Source: Tribonema minus (taxonomy: Eukaryota; Sar; Xanthophyceae; Tribonematales; Tribonemataceae). From it: 64,000 bases of DNA. The notes under the pieces were generated by a model. It was not told where the DNA came from. It made no database searches and saw nothing but the letters and a program-made list of their open reading frames with translations. Position numbers and translations under genes: made by a program. Below are positions 53,842 through 64,000 of this stretch, piece by piece (positions within the stretch are counted from its first letter, which is position 1; every line of letters starts with the position of its first letter). The stretch lies in NCBI GenBank assembly GCA_017506865.1, contig JAFCMP010000423.1:372001-436000 (forward strand), in the 5' to 3' direction.

Positions 53842-56800
53842 CTACGTCTCTATGTACTGCATTAGGCCCGCCATGAGCTCAGGGGGTGCATCATTCATCA
53901 ACTGGGCAGCACTCGCCACACGCGCCGCTTTCTCAGTTCTGTCTAGTGCCGTGAGTGCGCGCGCGTGCAGCAGTTGAAGCCGCTGCTGCACCTGCGGCAG
54001 ATGTTCTACTGGCGTCGTTGGCGTGAGCGCAGCGCGAGTGACTTGCTGAGCACTGCCACCTTGCGACGCCAAAGCGCCTGCCACGGGTGCACCGATGGCT
54101 TCAGCAATCACCTCTGCGGACGCGACCTTGGCAGCCTCGGCAGTCACTGTGTCATCATCATGCTTGGCTACAGCAGACTCAGGCTGCTGCGTACGCTTGC
54201 GCCTGCCCCTCTTTACGACATCGCCGCCTTTTACTCTTTTGGTGTGAACAAACTGGAGCATGCCGTCCACGCGCGGCCTGTCCACCAGATACCTGGCAGC
54301 AACAGCCGCAGCGGCGCGCCTGGGACGTGCATCCCTCTGATGCCTGGCACCCTCTCTTTCCGTGCTGAGCATCGCTGCAGGCGCGCTGACTGCAGGCACC
54401 TCCTTCCACCACTTTGCCGATTGCGTAGGTTTGCCCGTCTTGGACGTGGCACTGCTGGCACCGCCGCGCCTCGCAGCGCGTGACCTAACTTGAAGTTCAG
54501 CCGCCACTTCGCCGTCGCCACTGGCATCCACTGGTGGCACCCGCCTGGGCCTCGCGCGGCCCCTGCGTATGATAGGTGCGACACCAGATGATGCTTCGGT
54601 ACTGTCGTCAGCCGTTGCCTTGCGCTTCGTGCCAGCGCCTCCCTTGGCTGCTAGTGTGCTTCCGACTGCAGACACTGATGGTGCTGATGCCGCCTGCTCT
54701 GCTGCGGCAGCAACTTCAGACCCATTGGAGGCTAGTGCCTGCATCTGAGGGCAGCCCGGAGCACTTGCAGTCACATCACCAGTTGCAGCTGTTGCGTACG
54801 GTTCAGTTCCTGCTGGTGGTGCTGTTGCTACTGGTGCCCGCTCTGCTGCTGCGGCAGCCGCTGCAGAACACGACTCGACACCAGTTACCATCCGAATCGG
54901 CGATGCCGCTGATATGGGGGCGGACGCCTTGCGAGTGCACAAAGGGGAGGACTGCCAAGCAGCTGCACCGCCATATCTAGCGTGAAGCCCGTCTATGGCA
55001 GATTGCACTCTTTGCTCCATTGCGTGCATGTCATTGCTGCTGAAGGGCTTGCATGCTGGCAGCTCCACTGGTCCAGGACTGACCTGCAAGAGCGATAGCG
55101 CCGGAGTTGAAGCCACAAAGTAGGGGGACTCGGTGAGAGGTTCTGGAGCAGCAGCATTGATGCAGCAGCTGCTACGGCAGCTGCAGCAGATGTAGCGGCA
55201 GCACCAGTGATGCGGCAGCTACTACGGCAGCGGCAGCAGCAGCAGCAGCAGCGACAGCACCAGTCGATGTTCTGGAATGACCACGAGCGCGATCGAAACG
55301 GATGCTATTTCCACATACATCACGTCGCCGTCATGATCGCCAAGGACGGCGACTCCCTAAGACCACCAATGAGTGCTGCCACAGCGGGAAAGGCGTGTGG
55401 TAAGAGTTTTGCCTCATCACATATCCCCTGTGTATTCCAAACAAGAAAATAAATGAATGCTGAAGCCCCTTTTTTACCAGTAAGCAAGTGTCTCAGCGCC
55501 TAGACTAAGAGCTTCAAACTCATGCACAAAAGCCACACATTCATTGCATTCAAATCATCACCAAGAGACCTGTGCTGTTGTTGCTGTCGCATTCAGCATC
55601 TCAATCACAGATTTTGAGCAGGTAGCAGCACCACAGGCGGTGAAAGAAATCAAATTGCACCAACTTGCACATGGATGATGACTTAGTCCGTCTAGTTTCT
55701 GCATACCATAACCGTGTTACCAGCTAACCCAAGCATTCGCGTTAGCTAACCCTAGCCCTAACCCTACCAATAACCTCTTGGTTGTGTTGCGGCTCCTGCT
55801 TCTCAGCCTGGTGCCTGAGGCTAGCAGTCTCGAGATGTCACAGCTATCAAGTATATCAATCTGGCACGCCGACAGTAAATGACCATGTCAAATTATTATG
55901 TTGTACCGGTTTTACTGAGTCACTTCGGGTGGCGAGTGTGCACTGCACTACAGTAATTACAGTATTGCAATATGCTGTGTGCGTGCAAGTTCACAGTGTT
56001 GTCGGACTAATTCACTGCATCATTTACCGCCTGCTACACGTTGTCTGGCAGGTTGTCCTCGCTTGCGCAAACATAAATTTCGTTCCCGAAAGTAGCAGCA
56101 AGGTGCGCACCGAGGCATGACAGCTGATTGCCATCAAATGCACAGTGGCAGAACTTGCATCCTCATTTGCTGCCCTTAGCGCTGGCTTCGCTGTTGGTAC
56201 ACGGCCCGCAAGCAAGCTCTTCTCCTCTGCGAGAAGCACGCATGCGGATGCACTTCAAGACTTTGCTGCTGCGATAACATGTTTATTTGCCCTTGACCCT
56301 TAGGCTAGTTCAAAAACTTCAACCCTGCTTGTGAACTTCATTGACACCGTAACCTGAAACCCTAGCCAGCAATACTGCATGGTAACAGGATTCCGGCTAG
56401 TACCGGATACATGCCTTCGTACGCACTTGAAACAGCCGGTATTGACCACACTGGTGGCCTACAACTGCAGGATGCACGAAAAAAGCCACTCACCCGTTTC
56501 GCAAAGTTTCCCGCGAGCAATGACATTGCAATGTTCCGCATGACCGCGGCTTCTTCAACAGTGTGCGCCGATGGCACTTGAAAGGCCATGGTGCTTCTGC
56601 CTGTGCGTCTGGCCACACAGTAGTTCAAGGTTTGCGGAGAAAGGATGTCAGAAGAGGTCTGTTGCTTCACGTGTTTTGCAAGCGTGCTGCACACTGGTTC
56701 ATGCCGAATCATGCGCCGCCAGGCAAGATGTGGCAGGTGTTCATTTGCGTGCCAGCAACTCACTCGAGTCTTGTTTGTGTGCCCGCACGGCACATGCAGT

Positions 56801-57506
56801 ACAGGTGGGCATACAATGTTAACCATGAAGCTATTCACAAGGGCTCCCAGTTGACTTTTTCTCTCCAGAGCAGTTGCAAGCTGCACACTGCACAACTGGT
56901 CTACAGAAGTACTACCAACATCACCGAGTTAGTCCGGTGTCCATGACAGTAACCTGCTGCCTGGCAGCATGGACCTTGTACACGTAGCACAGTGTGAAGT
57001 AGGCGCCCGGGCAGTCAGAATTGCGGCACTAAACGAGCTGCTCTGCAACTCTTTCATGTCAACAAATTGCGCCAATCAGAGGCGCTCTGCACTCCTCTTG
57101 GTCTGCGCAAATGCGCTGGCGCTGCAGACAGCATCAATAAACATTGGCAGAACGCGTTTATGGCATGCTGGCATGTGCTGCATGTGCTCTGTGGGGCATG
57201 CAAACACATTCACTTGAGCGAGCTCACTTGTGTCATGGAATAGCATCAAGAAACATTGGCAGGACATTTTTATGGCATCCGCGCATGTGCTGCATGTGCC
57301 CCATTGGGCGTGCAAACACATTCACTTGAGCGAGCCCACTTGTGCCATGCAATAGCGTCCTGCGTGGTTCACCGCGTGATCGACAAGGCCTTACCCGGTG
57401 GGGGGCTTAGCGAGCATCAGGGTGCTGCGATAGGTCCCAGAGGAATGGAAGGTAATGCCTGCGGCTGCAGCCCAGCTAGGGATCTGTGTCTCCGGGGGCG
57501 TCTTGA
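53842..57506 (-). CDS. Paralogue B of the same unknown gene; partial model
   Basis: Minus-strand exons 57506-57395, 56608-56494 and 55083-53842 have the same phases as paralogue A. Segments in order: IPSWAAAAGITFHSSGTYRS; MAFQVPSAHTVEEAAVMRNI; PACKPFSSNDMHAMEQRVQS; an Ala-rich middle with basic motifs (RRGRARPRR, KRGRRKR) and SAKWWKEVPAV; EVIAEAIGAP; and a C-terminal helix PPELMAGLMQYIET. The large last exon is uninterrupted, unlike in A. It ends one residue into A's QLADV tail, because the Gln codon CAG of A is TAG here. Its missing 5' exons would lie beyond 57506, where the reverse-transcriptase element now begins, so B may be 5'-truncated. Function unknown. Confidence 0.65.
55135..55270. 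repeat. CAG/GCAGCAG-rich imperfect tandem repeat
   Basis: Units such as gatgcggcagctactacggc are iterated with gcagcagcag runs. It lies in the intron just upstream of paralogue B's last exon. Confidence 0.55.
57129..57355. repeat. 112-bp tandem duplication
   Basis: Two copies (gcatcaataaacattggcag at 57131 and gcatcaagaaacattggcag at 57243) share most of their length, including caaacacattcacttgagcg. It lies in paralogue B's first modelled intron. Confidence 0.85.
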
Positions 57507-57921
57507 CTGCAGCCCTTGTGCCGTGTCGATGATGGACAGCTCTGGCCTCACTTGAATGGGTTTCTGAGCGTTGCCACGTGTCAACTCTGTGCAGGTCCGG
57601 TGACGCGTTGCTGGCACTAGCAGGCTGTCAGGTACGAGGGGAGGGGGGGGGCGGGCGGGCAGCAGCTGTGAGAACGTGTGTTCACAGGCAAGTGCTGCCA
57701 CAAAATAGTGCAGCGTTGATGATCATGCGTCAGAACAAGCGCCATCAAGCGAGCCATATAATGGTGTAGGGTTCGCTGGCTGCACAAACATTGTGCAGTC
57801 GCGCAGCTGATATCAACCAGATCACTCATCGCGGTGTTGCAGTGCGATGGTCAATCAGAGTCGCTCATCTACTTGAAGTACGGCGTACGAGTCTATCCAG
57901 GCGTACGGGTCTATCCAATAA

Positions 57922-60340
57922 CTTGGGAACTCGCAGGCGCACGGTGCCGAGGCAGCGGCGCAGGCGTCCGCTACAGCGGGTGCATGGTGCAAGCTGCTGC
58001 ATCTGCTGCCGTGCCTGCTGCTAGTGCCCGACGGCTCCTTGCCGCGGGCGCACCGTTTCACGGCCTTCGCGGCAGGCAAGCTGGAGCTACTCACGCGCAC
58101 AGCGCTGGCCTTCTGCCGCCGTGGCGCCGCCCGTGCGTGCGCGCGTCGCGCTAGGTCCATGACGGAGGCGGCGGCGGCAGTCCGCGAGCGCGCGGCGGCG
58201 ACGGCGCGGCAGCCGGGCGGCGTCAGGCGCGCCGCGCGGCTGCTGGCGGAGGGTGCTGACACATCTGCCCCCCGCGACTCCGCTACCTTGCATAAACTGC
58301 AGGCTAAACACCCAGCTGGCGATGCGTGTGCGAAGCTGGATGCCGCGGCATCGCGGGCGCGCAGCTCAGTGGCGGCGGCGGCGCTGGCGGCGCCGGCACC
58401 ACTCAACTGCGCTTCGTTCACAGCGGACGGGCTACGTGAGGCCATCCTCGCCGCCAACCCTGGCTCGGCCGCCGGTCCCTCTGGGCTGCGCAACTCCCAT
58501 CTCCAGCAGTGCGTCCGGCACACGGCGCACACGTCGGGGCGCATGGTTGACTGGCTCCTTGAGCTACTGGCGTGGCTGGGTACCACGGCGTACTCCACCC
58601 CCGCCACGCTGCCCGCCCCCTTTTGGCGCCTCCATGCAGCCACGCGCCTCAGCGCTGTGGGCGAGAAGGCGCGCCCCATCGCGTGCGGCGACACCATCCG
58701 CCGCCTGTTCGCCCGCACCTTCTGCACGGACACCCGAGACCGTGTCTCCGCGCTGCTAGAACCCATTGGCCAGTTTGGGGTCGGCGCGCGGGGGGGCGCG
58801 GAGAGGGTGGCGCTCATGGCGCAGCTCACGCATGAGTGCGGCGGCGTGCTCCTTGCCATTGACGGCAGTAATGCCTTCAACGCGCTGTCGCGCTCGGCAG
58901 TCCTCACTGCGGTGGCCGAGCATCTGCCTGGCCTGTACGGCTACGTCGAGCACATCTACGGCCCCGGGCGGGCCCCTTGGCTACAATTTGGCCTAGATGG
59001 GCACGCCGACGCCGCCATCATCCTCTCCCAACAGGGCGTGCAGCAGGGCGACCCATTGGGGCCGCTGCTGTTCGCGCTGGCACTGCGCGGCACCATGGTG
59101 GCTGCCCGCGCCAAGTTCCCGCAGCTGGCGCTTCCGGGCTACCTCGATGACCTCACCATCATGACGCCCAGCTGTGACGCGCCAGTGCTCGGCCACGTTG
59201 GCCGCGCTTTCTGCTTTATACAACAGGCGCTGAGCGAGCTGAACATTCAGGTCAACGTCACGAAATGCGCAGCGCTGGTGCCGGCCTCAGGCGGCGCTCG
59301 CGCGCGCGCCGCCGCCGTCTTCGCCGCCGCCGATGTCCCCGTACCAGTATGTGACGACGGCGTCACGCTGATGGGGGTGCCGGTGGGCACCGAGGACTTC
59401 GTGCGCACACACGTAGCGGCGACCCTTCGTGCCCCCGGCACCGACCGCCTGGTGGCGGAGCTGGTGCAGATGGAGGATGTGCAGGCTGCCTTCTCGATTC
59501 TGCGTCTTGCTGTCCCCGCCCGCGCAGGGCATGTCGTGCGCAACACGGCGCCATCCCTCACGCACCAGGAGCTACGGCGCTTCGACGCCATCACGCTGGC
59601 GGCCGTGGCTGCGCTGGCGCAGGAGCCATCGGCGGGCCTTACGCCGCCGGCCCACGAGGGCGCGCCGGCGGCTGGTGGCAATTGCCGCAGCCCGCCGGCG
59701 GTTGCGGCGGCGGCGGCACCGCCCTCTCTGTGGGCGGCGGCAGTGGCATGGGTACGCGGCGCCGACTGGGGTGGCGAGGCCCCGGTGACGCTACTAGCAC
59801 ATCAGCAGGTACGCGTGCATCTGCGGCTGGGGAGCGGCGGCTTTGGCGTGCTGGGCGCGGCGCCGCGTGCATGTGCCGCATTTGCTGCGCGTACCCTCGA
59901 GTGCATGGGACCGGCACTGGCGGCGTTTCCAGTGGCGGCACGCAGCCGCGTCCTAGAGCACGCCCGCTACGGCTTCACCTTCACTCAGATAGCTACCTGC
60001 CTGCAGCAGCTGCGCAGCGGCAGCGATGATGCCGCAGCGGCCCTCGCACTGCTCCTGCCCTCGGTCTGGTACCAGGACTGGCGCCAGGACGACGGCGCGT
60101 GGCGGGCACTGCGCGATCTGCTGCAACGGGCAGGCGGAGCTGCGGGGCTGGGCATGCGGACTCGCGCCGGCGCGCGCCGCGCTGCGCCAGCGGCGGCGCG
60201 CGAGCCAGGCTCCGCCCAGGCCCCGCCGGCCGCCGTGCTGCCGCGGCGTCAAGCCGCGCTATCACGGGTGCTAGACGCAGCGCTCGCCGCCACGCAGCTG
60301 CGCCGGCTTGAAGCAGCAAATGCGTTGGAAGCAGTCGCGG
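57922..60340 (+). pseudogene. Reverse transcriptase domain of the element
   Basis: This is the uninterrupted frame 1 portion, about 800 codons. The catalytic aspartates are intact (Asp in IDGSN at about 58861, Asp-Asp in YLDD at about 59145). There is no ATG at the beginning; the frame opens after a stop at 57919. Beyond motif C comes a thumb-like region and then an Ala/Pro-rich insert (59630-59760). With an intact catalytic core it could still have been active recently. Confidence 0.75.
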
Positions 60341-60341
60341 C

Positions 60342-61253
60342 GTGGGCAGCGGTGCCTCTAAGGGGGCCATGGGTTTCTTGGCACAACTGCCGAGCACTGA
60401 CCCAGCGGAGACCATGTCGCCGCCGGAATTCCGCGAGACGCTGCGGCGCCACCTGGGCGTGGAGCGCCCCGCCTCCGCTGCGGCGCGGTGCCCCAAGTGT
60501 CATAAAACAGTGGAGTCAGGTGCCCACCTGCGCCGCTGCACACAAGGGCTCAACGTCACGCGACACAACTTGCTCGCAGACGCGCTTTTTCAGCTGCTCA
60601 AGCAGGTGGCCCACCTCCGCGGTCTCGACCGGGACACCCTTGCCCCCTTCCGCCGCTACGCGGCGCGCCACGGGTTCAACAAGTTCATGGACATCGTCTT
60701 CGGCAGCAACTAGATCTGCCTTCCAGTCCCTAAAGTGCAGCCGAGCGCTGACGCGGTAGCGGCAGGCCGGTGCACTAAACTGCGCGGCGGCTTTGAAGTA
60801 GCTTGTTGCATAGACGTCACCATACGTGACAGCTCATGTCCCTCCCGCCTCCGTCAGGCTCAGGGGGGCGCGCGCGATGTGCAGCGCGTGCTTGAATCGG
60901 CTTCGCAGGAAAAGATAGACACATACGTAGTCTCAGGGGCCCTGGACCCCACTACGCACACCCTATTTTCCGCAGCCTTTGACCACTTCGGCGCTATGTC
61001 ATGCGACACACAAGCGCTGCTACACGCACTCGCCGAGCAGAGCTCGCAGGGCAGCTACAATCTCGCGCAGCGCGTTGCCTTCTGGCGCCGCCGCACCTCC
61101 CTCGCGCTACAGCGCGCGCTCACACGTGTCGTGATCGACAACTGGAACGCAGTCATTGCCCCTGATGGCGACGTCAGTGCTTACCGCCGCATCGCACTGT
61201 TGCAAGTGCCGCGGCCCTCGCCGGCCAGCGCCGAACCGCCGGCCCCTCCGTAG
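60342..61253 (+). pseudogene. Frame-shifted zinc-knuckle and putative endonuclease portion
   Basis: Frame 3 encodes the zinc knuckle at 60489-60539, reads through a TAG at 60711-60713 and continues to the stop at 61251. The downstream part has EVACCIDVTIRD, then a helical region ending VIDNWNAVIAPDG. The order RT, zinc knuckle, acidic endonuclease-like domain is the order known for elements with restriction-like endonucleases, but I cannot confirm the catalytic set. Confidence 0.6.
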
Positions 61254-61654
61254 ATTTAGTTATTGCCCGATTATCGTGTGCTCAACCCATGCGGTCCAGG
61301 ACATAATATACAACTTCATGTCAGGCTATCCATATGTGTCAGAAATATTTCAAGCTTTATAGTCGTCTCTTCAAGCATATTCACTGGCAGGAGCCGTTAC
61401 GACACTATTGGTCGCACTCACTGACAGGGTGCTCACGGCGTATGCTGCGCACACGCTACTGCAGTAACCTCAGGCGTGAGTGGAAGGCAACATATGCCAG
61501 AGCATGGAACATTTCTAGTGTGTTTTGTGTGGTGTTTTAACAGTCGTGTGGTGGCGCCATGTGGCAGCAATGACACAATGCCCACGGGCAAGACGTCCTG
61601 AAACTGCGAGGTCGTGGACCTGGTTTCAAAAGAAAGGCGAAAACTTTTATGGAA

Positions 61655-61862
61655 AAGAATCAAAACATCGTAGAGCTCTAGGTGACAAAGGATGGTTAGC
61701 CGCAAGTGCCTTCCACTAATAACCGTGGTCGCCGCTGCAGCAGCTGCAGTCATTGGCCACGAGTCAAACAGTGCCATCATATCCACAGCCTGAGGTCAAA
61801 AGACTTCTGTGTGCGAGCTTTTGAGCGTTCGACGGCATGGGTGTTCAGTATGGAAAGGCCTC
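61655..61862. repeat. Dispersed repeat R, copy 3
   Basis: About 200 bp closely matching 23727-23915 in the same orientation and, over its first half, 22030-22125 in the opposite one. It begins about 400 bp after the end of the reverse-transcriptase element. Confidence 0.88.
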
Positions 61863-64000
61863 ACGTGTTCAGTAGGCCAGCTCCAGCTTGTAGCCCAACA
61901 CAGGAGGTGCAGCAGCTATTGACAGCGCTCTTGAATGCGCGTAGTGTAGCAGGTGGTGAGCTGTTTTGTTTACATTTGCTTGACCTGTTGTAGCAAAGTG
62001 AAACTCTCATACGTGTTTGACTCAGTTCCCTATCAGGTAATGGTACATCTGAGGCCCAGCATCTTCGCACAAACCATAGCGGCCGGCATATTTATATATT
62101 AAGAATGGTAGGGTACCATGGGTAAAATGACGTCGCAGGTCAACAAAGGAGTAGATTCCAATGCCCAAATAAATTGCAGCAAGACATGCACAGTCTCGTG
62201 AGACATGAACAGCAAAATCTGCAGCGACATGCCACTGGCCATAACATTATTTGTGAACAGCAACAGCAAGAGGTTCTCAAACACGGAGAAGGTGCAGTTC
62301 TCAGAAGAATCGGGGTGGCACCACCGCACCGGACACAATAAACCTGAGTGTGGGCAGGGCCAAGCGCATTCCCAGAGTCATGAGTCACTGAGTCTAAGTC
62401 CTCCCCGCTGCTATCAACATCCGTCCCAAAGTACACGCACTCTTCCGCATCGCTCATCTGTGCGCACACAGATGCATCCACCGTGCACTGCGCAGTTTAG
62501 ATGCACTGCATAGGCACGGTCCACAGTACAGAAGAGTTCAAGATGTCCGATTCATAGTTGCTGCACACCAACATGCAATCATCACAGATGCCAATGAGAG
62601 GCAGCGTAAAATTTTTTTTTTATGTACCCGTCCGTCCTCATCATACAGCAGTAGCCAAGCCAGAGGATGAGTGATAGCGGAGCATTTCCGCTCTCACGTT
62701 GCAGGCATGCAACATCATAATGCTCAGTATAGAGTGACCTTTCAAAATCAACAAATATTCATCATGCCATGTGAATCAGTTCTGTATCCTCTGCGGATTT
62801 CAAATGTCCGAATACACTCACCAGTGATGGAACCACCTGCAGCACTGGCAGAGAATGACAACTTTGAAAGCGATTACCGCGCCTTCAAACCCGTTCCACC
62901 GGCTAAACGTACATTCATGAGAAAAGTCAACCTGCCAGTGTTATCTGACTGTAAGTGCCCAAGGCACCTGGATATCGCAAGGTGCTGGTGCAGATCTGAC
63001 CTCTGCTGACATGGTGGCAGTTGGCAATTTTCACTTGCCCCTGAGATCAGCGTTACTTTTGTCCAAGTATAGATAATGGCTACACAGAGTGCAAGAATTC
63101 ATCAGCTCTGATGCATGCTGCAATGACGATACACTGAGGCAAGAGTGTCGTCATGTGCAAAAATGCTGAGCAAATGCTCCCGCCATCTCGCGTTCGGACG
63201 CCAGTGGGCTTGCCACAGAAGGAGGCAAAGTGCAGGCGGGCATGAAAGCAGGGCGACAGTTCACCATGACGAATGTTATAGCAATACCTGCAGGCAACGG
63301 TTCGTAGTCTTCCTACTAGTATCATAAGTTCAAACCTACGAAGCAACAAACGTTGTATTCGCATATTGAAAAGGACAGCTCCTGCCTGAAGCGCTCGCAA
63401 AGGTAATTATGGGGCTGCTCAAACTCACCTAATGAGACCGGATCACGTGTAGAGAGGCTAATCCGCCAGCAGCACGTTGAAAACGCGCGATCCGAATCCC
63501 GGGGGAAGTGAAGTTCTGAACTTGAACTGCCGACATATCGGTCTTTTTCGGACATGTCGCCGATCGTTGGTTCGCAGGGCATCAGATACATCTTATTTCT
63601 CTGCTGCGTGGGAGGTTGTGCTGACACAGTGTCAAGCAAGTGCCGCACGCCTCATGACAACTTGAAGCTGGCAACACGGTCCAGTGCACACACCTCAGCA
63701 TTTGCAGTACATAGAGGCCAGCAGGACTGCACACCATGATTCCACACAACTGCCAGTGATGTCACACGGCCGCCGTGGTAGCTCGCTGCGCGCACGCAAC
63801 ACACTGTCACGCAGCCAGAACTTCATAAAAAGGAAGCCGAAAAAGCAACAAGGAGCACTGCAGAAAGAGGAAGTGCTGCCGGGCCGGTTTGGTGCGACGT
63901 CGTGTTCTACATTCGTGGTTTAGTGCGCAGGGCGCGCCGCAGCGATGTTTGAATGCGGCATAGCGCCATAAGTGCGCGGGGTCTCGGCACCGTGACCTGC
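61863..64000. other. Right-end interval with weak ORFs
   Basis: No gene is firmly supported. A minus-strand frame from about 62460 reads MSDAEECVYFGTDVDSSGED and has a diverged counterpart at 50900-50990. A plus-strand frame at 62671-63009 (NQQIFIMPCESVLYPLR) and a minus-strand frame at 63648-63330 (NKMYLMPCEPTIGDMSE) share a short word. These may be remnants of a transposon or of a small gene family. A T-run lies at 62611-62620. Confidence 0.35.

Larger units (their letters stand above)
57922..61253 (+). mobile_element. Broken non-LTR-type reverse-transcriptase element
   Basis: The element is a GC-rich open block unlike its AT-richer flanks. Frame 1 from 57922 has AWCKLLHLLPCLLLVP and then a full RT core: GPSGLRNSHLQQ, IDGSNAFNAL (motif A), GVQQGDPLGPLLFALAL (motif B), GYLDDLTIM (motif C) and NVTKCAAL. 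At about 60340 coding moves to frame 3 (GAMGFLAQLP, RRHLGV) and a CxxC-x8-HxxxC zinc knuckle (CPKCHKTVESGAHLRRC). An in-frame TAG stands at 60711, after which the same frame continues to 61253 with a CIDVTIRD segment that may be a restriction-like endonuclease domain. One frameshift plus one stop imply a dead or dying copy. The 5' end is missing before 57922. No long terminal repeats or poly(A) tail were found. Confidence 0.85.

Noticed and set aside
57855..58907. 350-codon minus-strand ORF opposite the RT domain
   Set aside because: It is a shadow of the GC-rich RT frame, which carries all RT motifs on the plus strand.
1..64000. tRNA, rRNA or other structural RNA genes
   Set aside because: I looked for tRNA-like box patterns and rRNA-like blocks by eye and saw none I could support; a covariance-model scan would be needed to exclude them.

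Overview
The window is nuclear DNA from a eukaryotic alga. Genes are split by many GT-AG introns of about 50 to 2700 nt, most exon joins keep phase exactly, and degenerate TTAGGG-type motifs are scattered through the introns. Two proteins (patatin-like at 12.8 kb and the unknown protein at 25.7 kb) start with a hydrophobic signal peptide that ends just before an aromatic residue (A|W, A|F), followed by a basic, hydroxylated stretch. That resembles the bipartite plastid-targeting presequence of algae with complex red plastids (stramenopiles, haptophytes, cryptophytes). This lineage is an inference; no rRNA or organelle gene is present to confirm it.

Layout: a partial exon on the minus strand at the left edge; a five-exon PLP aminotransferase (+, 1569-7198); a three-exon threonine synthase (-, 12517-8511); a two-exon patatin-like lipase (+, 12818-14478) that shares a 300-bp divergent promoter region with threonine synthase; a twelve-exon Ala-rich/ankyrin/PP2C phosphatase (+, 15308-25082); a five-exon unknown, probably plastid-targeted protein (+, 25719-28741); an acidic Ser/Asp-rich ORF (-, 31486-30755); an eleven-exon D-3-phosphoglycerate dehydrogenase (-, 40986-32732); a decayed inverted pair of gene fragments (41.8-42.6 kb); two paralogous minus-strand genes of unknown function (A, 49.9-44.7 kb; B, 57.5-53.8 kb); and a GC-rich, broken reverse-transcriptase element (+, 57.9-61.25 kb). 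The last 2.7 kb holds a dispersed repeat and weak ORFs. Aminotransferase, threonine synthase and phosphoglycerate dehydrogenase all belong to amino-acid metabolism, but strand changes and spacing give no sign of an operon-like unit.

The most unusual property is shared by most of the intron-rich genes. The piece of sequence that spans an exon-intron junction (exon end plus 5' splice site, or 3' splice site plus exon start) is tandemly repeated two to four times inside the adjoining intron, with units of about 110-230 bp and graded decay. I count about ten introns with clear cases, including the exon that carries the catalytic PLP lysine of the aminotransferase. Several copies keep intact splice sites and reading frame. 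A second signal is an oriented motif: TTGAAGTTGAAG-like just after some 5' splice sites, and its complement CTTCAACTTCAA-like just before some 3' splice sites.
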